Of a DNA stretch of 52,943 bases, positions 48,034 through 52,943 are shown one piece after another. The notes beneath the pieces are model-generated. The model did no database searches, had not been told where the DNA came from, and saw nothing but the letters and a program-made list of their open reading frames with translations. Position 1 is the first letter of the stretch. Each line of letters opens with the position of its first letter. Position numbers and translations under genes: made by a program. The stretch is from Bacteroidales bacterium (GTDB lineage: Bacteria > Bacteroidota > Bacteroidia > Bacteroidales > UBA932). Location of the stretch: assembly GCA_024398095.1 (NCBI GenBank), contig JAKSJK010000007.1:1-52943 (forward strand). The letters run 5' to 3'.

Positions 48034-49430
48034 AGTTCCTTCCTGAGCCTTGCGGTCGGGATATTGAGCTGGTCGCGGTACTTTGCAATGGTCCTCCTGG
48101 CCACGGCATAGCCCTTTGCGGTCATGAGTTCGACGAGACGGTCGTCGGTCAGAGGCTTGCGCTTGTCCTCGTCCTCCACCAGCTGCTGGAGCACTTTCTT
48201 CAGCTCCCTGGTGGAACGTTCGTTGCCGTCCTGGTCCGCGAGGCCCTCAGAGAAGAAATATTTCAGAGGGTAGACGCCGAAATGCGTCTCGATGTACTTG
48301 CTGTTAACGACACGGGATATGGTGGAGATGTCGAATCCGGTTATCTCCGCTATATCCTTGAGTACCATAGGTCTGAGATTAGACTCGTCACCGTCGATGA
48401 AATAGTCGTGCTGGAAGTCCACTATGGCCTGCATGGTCTTGGTGAGAGTGTTGTGGCGCTGCTTGATAGCCTCCACAAACCATTTTGCCGAATCCAGTTT
48501 CTTCTTAACGAAATCGGCTGCCTCCTTGGCCTCCTTGTCGCTGGCACCCTCGGCGTTCATCAGCACCTCCGCATATTTCTTGTTGACCTTGAGTTCCGGA
48601 ATCGAGAAGCGCGGCATCTCGAAACGGATGTTGCCATTGTCATAGGTCATAACGAAGTCCGGAACTATCTGCTGGGCCTGGTCATTGTACGAATCGTCGA
48701 TCTGGCCGCCCGGGGCCGGATTCAGGTGGGATATCTTCTTGACGGCAGCCCTGAACTCGTCCGCCGAAAGGTTGAGTTTCGAGACAATCTTCTCGAGGTG
48801 GCGGTTGGAGAATTCGTCGTAGTAGTCTCGTATGATGCGGATTGCATTTTCCGTATCCCTGGACGGCTTCTTGTTGCGAAGCTGGATGAGCATGCACTCA
48901 CGCAGATCTCTGGCGCCCACACCCACAGGCTCGAAATCCTGGATGATGTGGAGCATGTCGAGAACCTCCTTTTCGTCGGTCTTGATACCGGCGTGGTACT
49001 CCATGAGATCCACCAGATTATCCAGAGACTGGCGGAGATAGCCGTCGGCATCGAGACTGTTGATTATGAAGTCTGCCACGGAACGCTGATGCGGATCCAG
49101 ATCGCAGAATCCCAACTGGTCACGGAGCGTCTGGGAGAAACTTTCCTTCACCGAGAAGGTGTTGTACTCAGGCCTCTCGTCCCTGCCCCAGTTGTTCACA
49201 TGGAGCTTCCAGGAAGGGGTATCATCCTGCTTGTACTCGTCAAGGGAGACAGGCTTTGGAGCATCTTCGGACTTGCTGTCCTCCTCAAGCACAGGATTCT
49301 CCTCTATCTCCTTCTGGATGCGCTGCTCCAGTTCCTGGATAGGGAGCTCGATGAGCTTGATGGTCTGTATCTGGAGAGGAGAGAGCTTCTGCTGCTGCTT
49401 GAGCTCGAGTCCGAGAGTCTGCTTTGCCAT
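48030..49430 (-). CDS. rpoN: RNA polymerase sigma-54 factor
   Basis: A 466-residue alternative sigma factor. Region I is glutamine-rich (LKQQQKLSPLQIQTIKLIEL, then PIQELEQRIQKEIEENPVLE), followed by an acidic region II, the core-binding domain and the C-terminal RpoN box ARRTIAKYRDQL. It ends IPTARLRKEL, as usual. It recognises -24/-12 promoters and needs AAA+ activators; none of that type is in this window. It is the last gene of a LEA-type / SPOR / rpoN operon and starts three bases after the SPOR gene. Confidence 0.97.
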   Translation of the reverse strand: MAKQTLGLELKQQQKLSPLQIQTIKLIELPIQELEQRIQKEIEENPVLEEDSKSEDAPKPVSLDEYKQDDTPSWKLHVNNWGRDERPEYNTFSVKESFSQTLRDQLGFCDLDPHQRSVADFIINSLDADGYLRQSLDNLVDLMEYHAGIKTDEKEVLDMLHIIQDFEPVGVGARDLRECMLIQLRNKKPSRDTENAIRIIRDYYDEFSNRHLEKIVSKLNLSADEFRAAVKKISHLNPAPGGQIDDSYNDQAQQIVPDFVMTYDNGNIRFEMPRFSIPELKVNKKYAEVLMNAEGASDKEAKEAADFVKKKLDSAKWFVEAIKQRHNTLTKTMQAIVDFQHDYFIDGDESNLRPMVLKDIAEITGFDISTISRVVNSKYIETHFGVYPLKYFFSEGLADQDGNERSTRELKKVLQQLVEDEDKRKPLTDDRLVELMTAKGYAVARRTIAKYRDQLNIPTARLRKEL

Positions 49431-49433
49431 ATT

Positions 49434-49976
49434 CTATCTTTCTGCTTTCCGGAGCACCTTCACCGTGTCAACCACGATGTAGGAATGTTCCTCGTCGATT
49501 ACCGGATAATTGATGTTCTCCTTCACCACGAATGCCCCAGGGAACTCGGACTTGATGGAGTTGAGCATCCTGACTGCGTCACTCTTGCTGCGGAAATCGC
49601 CCACAGTCACCTTGAAATAAGGGTTGACATATGCCATGTACACGGCTACACCAGGATGTCTGTACTCGAAACGGGACTGAACACTTGCGGCGCCCGCACG
49701 TGCAGTCTGACCGTTGTCGAAGAAAATCCTGACGCGGTAGCCGGAGATGACGCGGCCTGCGTTTTTGGAAACATGGGAGGCATAGGCGCTCGCCACGGAA
49801 GCGTCCTGCTTCACATTCACCTCGTTGAGGATATTCCTGCCCACGAGTTCGGCGTCCATAAGGTCGGCGCGCTTGTAGACCAGGGAGTCCACCTCCTGGA
49901 GTTCCTGGGCGGAAGCAAGCCCCTGTCCCATGAACAAGGCGGAAACGGCCGCAAGTATGATAATTATCTTTTTCAT
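49434..49976 (-). CDS. Exported SPOR-domain protein
   Basis: A 180-residue exported protein. A signal peptide (about 1-23, ending LASAQ) is followed by a short helical region. A C-terminal SPOR-like domain follows (about 90-165; VISGYRVRIFFDNG, then YFKVTVGDFRSKSDAVRMLN). SPOR domains bind denuded peptidoglycan at septa, so a cell-division or wall role is likely. It lies one base after the lipoprotein gene and three bases before rpoN. Lack of a membrane anchor suggests a soluble periplasmic protein. Confidence 0.82.
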   Translation of the reverse strand: MKKIIIILAAVSALFMGQGLASAQELQEVDSLVYKRADLMDAELVGRNILNEVNVKQDASVASAYASHVSKNAGRVISGYRVRIFFDNGQTARAGAASVQSRFEYRHPGVAVYMAYVNPYFKVTVGDFRSKSDAVRMLNSIKSEFPGAFVVKENINYPVIDEEHSYIVVDTVKVLRKAER

Positions 49977-49977
49977 C

Positions 49978-50478
49978 CTACTTCTTCTTTTTGTCGTCCT
50001 TGGTATCGTCCTCGAGAAGTTCCCTCAGAGGGACATTCTTCTCGGAAAGAGTGGTGTGGAGACCGCTCTTGAGAGTCACCTTGGCAGAGTAGCTGATGGT
50101 GAACTCATCCATGTCGAATTTGGTGGCGAGGCCAAGCACACTCAGCACCGAAACGCCCTCGGAAAGCGCCACGCGGCCGCTGAGCCTGTAGGTTCCCACC
50201 GTGTTGCCCTTGACGAGGATATCCTCAGAATTCACGAAGGTACCCAGTGACTTGCCAAGGCGGAAAAGCTCCACATTGATGTCTGAAACATTGAACTGGA
50301 TTGCGGGATTGTCTATGCCGAGATCAACCGCAATGTCCACGCCTCGCAGTCCTACAGGGCTGATTGACACGATTTTGTAGGAAGTCAGGTGCATCTGCTT
50401 CACCTTGGTGATGTCACCGGTGCAGGAAGTCACTACGCAGGCCAGAGCCAATGCGAATATTGTAAGGAAACGTTTCAT
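49978..50478 (-). CDS. LEA type 2 family lipoprotein
   Basis: A 166-residue lipoprotein with signal ending VVTSC (Cys19). The body resembles a LEA14/WHy-type beta sandwich (VGLRGVDIAVDLGIDNPAIQ, later ISYSAKVTLKSGL), including the Asn-Pro motif (DNPA) typical of that fold. The C-terminus is highly charged (DDTKDDKKKK). Its role is unknown. It heads the operon with the SPOR gene and rpoN and has a -7 motif at 50498-50505. Confidence 0.8.
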   Translation of the reverse strand: MKRFLTIFALALACVVTSCTGDITKVKQMHLTSYKIVSISPVGLRGVDIAVDLGIDNPAIQFNVSDINVELFRLGKSLGTFVNSEDILVKGNTVGTYRLSGRVALSEGVSVLSVLGLATKFDMDEFTISYSAKVTLKSGLHTTLSEKNVPLRELLEDDTKDDKKKK

Positions 50479-50497
50479 AGTCTTTGATTATGGACTA

Positions 50498-50505
50498 CAA
50501 ATTTA
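50498..50505 (-). promoter_or_regulatory. -7 promoter motif for the LEA-SPOR-rpoN operon
   Basis: Minus strand TAAATTTG fits TAnnTTTG, 19 bases before ATG 50478. It is 14 bases from the divergent sigma gene promoter. Confidence 0.5.
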
Positions 50506-50519
50506 GCAATAATTTTATC

Positions 50520-50527
50520 TATCTTTG
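50520..50527 (+). promoter_or_regulatory. -7 promoter motif for the ECF sigma gene
   Basis: TATCTTTG, 18 bases before ATG 50546. No TTG box at the expected distance, so it may need an activator or a different sigma factor. Confidence 0.5.
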
Positions 50528-50545
50528 CGCCACTGCCCCATAATT

Positions 50546-51091
50546 ATGCGCTTCATCTCCGAAAAGAAACTCATCATAGGCCTCAGGAACGGCCAGTATG
50601 AGAGTTACAGACTGCTGTTCGAAGAGTACTATCCGAGCTTCGTGGCTTTTGTCACGAAACTGCTCAAGGACTCCTCGGCGGCAGAAGACATCGTGCAGGA
50701 AGCATTCACAAAGATCTACATCAACCGCGCCAGACTGGATGAGAACAAATCTCTGAACAACTACATTTATGTGATAGTCAAGAGACTGGTACTCAATCAT
50801 ATCCGCGACAAGCGTCCCGTTTTTTTCTCCGAACTGCCTGCCGCAGACCTGCTCCAGCTTGGAGCGTCTTCCGATCCTAACGGCAAGATTGATGCCAACC
50901 AGCTCAGCAGGATAGTACTGGAAGCGGTCGAAAAGATGCCGGAGCAAAGAAGGGAGGCTTTCACGCTTAGCCGCATCAAGCATTATTCCAACAAAGAAAT
51001 CGCCGAGCTGATGGGGCTTTCCGTTCGCACAGTGGAGCATCACATCGGACTGGCGCTGGCAGACATACGCAAGACTCTTGCAAATCTTTGA
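50546..51091 (+). CDS. ECF-type RNA polymerase sigma factor
   Basis: A 181-residue sigma-70 family factor of the extracytoplasmic group expanded in Bacteroides. The start at ATG 50546 gives MRFISEKKLIIGLRNG. Region 2 covers about 20-85 (FVTKLLKDSSAAEDIVQEAF, then IVKRLVLNHIRDKR) and region 4 about 125-180 (MPEQRREAFTLSRIKHYSNK, then LMGLSVRTVEHHIG). It should be held by the FecR anti-sigma encoded 67 bases downstream and drive the SusC locus. Confidence 0.93.
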   Translation: MRFISEKKLIIGLRNGQYESYRLLFEEYYPSFVAFVTKLLKDSSAAEDIVQEAFTKIYINRARLDENKSLNNYIYVIVKRLVLNHIRDKRPVFFSELPAADLLQLGASSDPNGKIDANQLSRIVLEAVEKMPEQRREAFTLSRIKHYSNKEIAELMGLSVRTVEHHIGLALADIRKTLANL

Positions 51092-51132
51092 AAAATTCCG
51101 TCTTCCCATTGGGTAGTCCGGCATCTTCGCGT

Positions 51133-51154
51133 GTTCAATATTTACTTATTGAAC
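51133..51154 (+). promoter_or_regulatory. Inverted repeat just before the FecR start
   Basis: GTTCAATA (51133-51140) and TATTGAAC (51147-51154) form a perfect 8-bp stem with loop TTTACT, ending four bases before ATG 51159. It could be an operator or an RNA hairpin that limits FecR translation relative to the sigma factor. Confidence 0.45.
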
Positions 51155-51158
51155 TGAA

Positions 51159-52133
51159 ATGGACTTGAAAGACAATATAGAAAAGCTCTACTGGGACGAG
51201 AAATCGGACCCGGCGGCCATTGAAGGATGGCTTATGGAGCACAGTGACGACCCCGAGGCCGACAGGCAGCTGAGGGCTCTTCTGGACAACACATCCCCGA
51301 CAGATGCCGGCAAGGCAGACGAGGCATTCGGAGCCTTCATCTCAAATACAGGTATGAAACCACGCCAGAGCGCATGGAAGCGGGCATTCAATATCAGCAC
51401 AAAGGTGGCCGCGGCCCTCTGTCTGCCCCTTCTCGTACTCGCTGTGTTCCTCTACAGGCACAGTCAGAAGCCCCAGACGGAATGGCTGCAGTTCAGCACC
51501 TCATACGGAGAATCACGCAATCTCACTCTTGCAGACGGCACCACCATCAAGGTCGGAGCCTGCACCAAGATTATCTACCCTGACAGATTCGACTCTGACG
51601 AAAGGAAGATATTCATGACCGGCGAGGCCTGCTTCGATGTAGCCAAAGATCCTGAACACAAGTTTGTCATCTCCACAGGAGACTTCGATGTTACCGTCCA
51701 CGGCACCCGCTTCAATCTCAGGAGCTTCCCTGAGAGCACCGAGGACGAACTCGCCCTTATGGAAGGCTCTGTTTCCATGCACTTCACCGCCAGCGGAAAG
51801 TCGCTGAGCGTGTCGCCGGGAGAAATGGTCCGCTACAACAAGCTCAGCGAAGACTTCAGCTGCAGGACCTTCTCTGTGAACTATTACGAAGAAGCCATAC
51901 GGCAGGACGGACTCATATTCAACGACTCCCGCCTGGGTGACATCGTGACCCAGCTTGCAAAGCGCTTCGAACAGCAGATTATCATCGAGGACAGCAAGGT
52001 CGCCGATGAACGCTATTTTGCTTCGTTCATCAACAACGAGTCCCTTGACGAGATATTATCTGTGCTCAACACCAGGAATCACCTGAAGATAGTGAAGGAA
52101 GAATCCATCATACGTATATATAAAAGGAAATAA
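51159..52133 (+). CDS. FecR family anti-sigma factor
   Basis: A 324-residue inner-membrane regulator. A cytoplasmic N-terminal segment (1-80) is followed by one membrane helix (about 82-100). The periplasmic FecR domain (about 110-230; ESRNLTLADGTTIKVG, GEACFDVAKDPEHKFVIST, VHGTRFNLRSF) and a C-terminal DUF4974-like domain (LGDIVTQLAKRFEQQIII) complete it. It relays the state of the TonB-dependent receptor to the ECF sigma factor. It lies 11 bases before the SusC-like gene. Confidence 0.94.
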   Translation: MDLKDNIEKLYWDEKSDPAAIEGWLMEHSDDPEADRQLRALLDNTSPTDAGKADEAFGAFISNTGMKPRQSAWKRAFNISTKVAAALCLPLLVLAVFLYRHSQKPQTEWLQFSTSYGESRNLTLADGTTIKVGACTKIIYPDRFDSDERKIFMTGEACFDVAKDPEHKFVISTGDFDVTVHGTRFNLRSFPESTEDELALMEGSVSMHFTASGKSLSVSPGEMVRYNKLSEDFSCRTFSVNYYEEAIRQDGLIFNDSRLGDIVTQLAKRFEQQIIIEDSKVADERYFASFINNESLDEILSVLNTRNHLKIVKEESIIRIYKRK

Positions 52134-52144
52134 TTTTGGATAAC

Positions 52145-52943
52145 ATGCTAAAACTGAAAACCATCCGGACATTGCTGACGGCAGCTCTCCTTACTGTTGC
52201 CATCCAGCATGCAGAGGCCCAGGTGAACCTGAAACTCAGCCGCGCCAGCATTCAGGACGCGGTCACCGAGTTGCAGAAGACCTGCGGTTATTCAGTGGCG
52301 ATCAACTCCGAGGGACTCGACATGAGCCGCAGCGTGAGCATTGATGCCCAGAACCAGGACGTGGCATCCGTAGTCAGGCAGATATTCGCAGGACAGGATG
52401 TGGACGTAGAAGTCAACGGAAGGAACATATCGGTCTGCAAGGCAGCGGCCAAACCGGCAGAGAGCGTTCCGCAGAAAAAAGTCAGCGGCATCGTGACCGA
52501 GGCTTCCGGCGCACCGGTTTTCGGAGCCGGAGTCCTGATATCTGGCACCTCCACCGGTACGATCACTGACATGGAAGGCCGCTACAGCCTCACCGTGAAG
52601 ACCGGAGATGTGCTTGAATTCAGCAGCATCGGCTACAGGACCGTTGCTGTGACTGTCGGCAGTTCTGCAGTAATAAACGTGACATTGGAAGATGACATCA
52701 ACCTCCTGGATGATGTAGTCGTGGTCGGCTACGGCACACAGAAGAAGGTGAACCTCACCGGTTCAGTTGCGACCATGGGAGCATCCGACCTGGAGAACAA
52801 ACCTATCGTGCAGGCATCTACAGCACTTCAGGGAGCAATGGCCGGTGTTACGGTAACCACTGGCGGCGGTGCACCTGGTGCTGACGGCGCCACCATACGA
52901 ATCCGCGGTCTGGGCACTTTCGGAGAGTCCAGCGCCTCCCCTC
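52145..52943 (+). CDS. SusC/RagA family TonB-dependent receptor with STN domain (5' part)
   Basis: The gene starts at ATG 52145 and runs off the window, giving about 266 residues of an expected 1000 or more. A signal peptide (ending HAEAQ) is followed by an STN signalling domain (about 27-100; LSRASIQDAVTELQKTCGYS). A carboxypeptidase-like regulatory domain comes next (about 117-195; GIVTEASGAPVFGAGVLISG). The Bacteroidota motif VVVGYGTQKKVNLTGSV and the start of the plug domain (ATIRIRGLGTF) end the visible part. The STN domain means it can signal to FecR when ligand binds. It is a glycan- or peptide-uptake receptor; the ligand is not visible. Confidence 0.95.
   Translation, partial: MLKLKTIRTLLTAALLTVAIQHAEAQVNLKLSRASIQDAVTELQKTCGYSVAINSEGLDMSRSVSIDAQNQDVASVVRQIFAGQDVDVEVNGRNISVCKAAAKPAESVPQKKVSGIVTEASGAPVFGAGVLISGTSTGTITDMEGRYSLTVKTGDVLEFSSIGYRTVAVTVGSSAVINVTLEDDINLLDDVVVVGYGTQKKVNLTGSVATMGASDLENKPIVQASTALQGAMAGVTVTTGGGAPGADGATIRIRGLGTFGESSASP

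Noticed and set aside
48282..50072. Long plus-strand open frame opposite rpoN and the SPOR gene
   Set aside because: It spans two well-supported minus-strand genes and resembles no protein family.

Overview
The window looks like chromosomal DNA of a Bacteroidales (Bacteroidota) bacterium, probably a gut lineage of moderately high GC. The evidence is direct. There is an ECF sigma / FecR / SusC-type receptor cascade at the right edge. Promoters follow the Bacteroidota pattern TTG-N19-22-TAnnTTTG. The RNA polymerase omega protein is of the Bacteroidota type. There are a BamA/OmpH(Skp)/BamD envelope set, a KorAB 2-oxoacid:ferredoxin oxidoreductase, and Sec-exported RHS proteins. I cannot name genus or species.

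Layout. At 1-6.1 kb is the end of an unknown gene. A minus-strand operon follows (membrane-anchored protein, acyl-CoA ligase, dCMP deaminase, S41 protease), then a plus-strand lipoprotein flavoenzyme. Between 6.1 and 11 kb lie tRNA-Arg(CCT), rpmF with a YceD-like gene, typA, and a BASS transporter coupled to an acyltransferase. Between 11.1 and 19.1 kb is a three-gene RHS locus: two secreted RHS/YD-repeat proteins, the second ending in an AT-rich HEIGH metallopeptidase tip, followed by an overlapping lipoprotein that may be its immunity protein. Between 19.2 and 26.8 kb are a porin + DASS transporter pair, a nitroreductase, glutamate dehydrogenase and KorAB. Between 26.8 and 34.2 kb are ompH/Skp, bamA, uppS, nadK, the divergent pdxJ, a second OmpH-like lipoprotein and a glycosyltransferase. 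Between 34.2 and 39.8 kb are a LysM/binding-protein fusion, recN, rpoZ, bamD and an SDR. Between 39.9 and 44.4 kb a Fur-like regulator precedes an AAA ATPase - MoxR ATPase - VWA protein cassette. Between 44.4 and 50.5 kb are tRNA-His(GTG), a carboxyltransferase without the biotin lysine, a HAD phosphatase, radC, and an rpoN / SPOR / LEA-type operon. From 50.5 kb to the end are ECF sigma, FecR and the start of a SusC-like receptor with an STN domain.

How the parts work together. KorAB and glutamate dehydrogenase share 2-oxoglutarate and probably form an anaerobic route to glutamate. The DASS carrier and its overlapping porin form a carboxylate uptake pair. BamA, Skp-like OmpH and BamD serve outer-membrane assembly. 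ECF/FecR/SusC is a receptor-sensed, self-regulated uptake locus.

Most unusual signals: (1) a short structured repeat present twice (about 48-182 and 6102-6275), with one compensatory base-pair change in its hairpin. Its flanks are locus-specific copies of the neighbouring gene's 3' end. (2) the composition break exactly at the RHS core/tip boundary. (3) the AAA-MoxR-VWA cassette behind a Fur-like gene and a 24-residue small ORF. (4) a carboxyltransferase whose biotinyl-like domain has Tyr at the biotin-lysine position, under a promoter framed by a long inverted repeat. There is no stretch over 300 bases without a gene.
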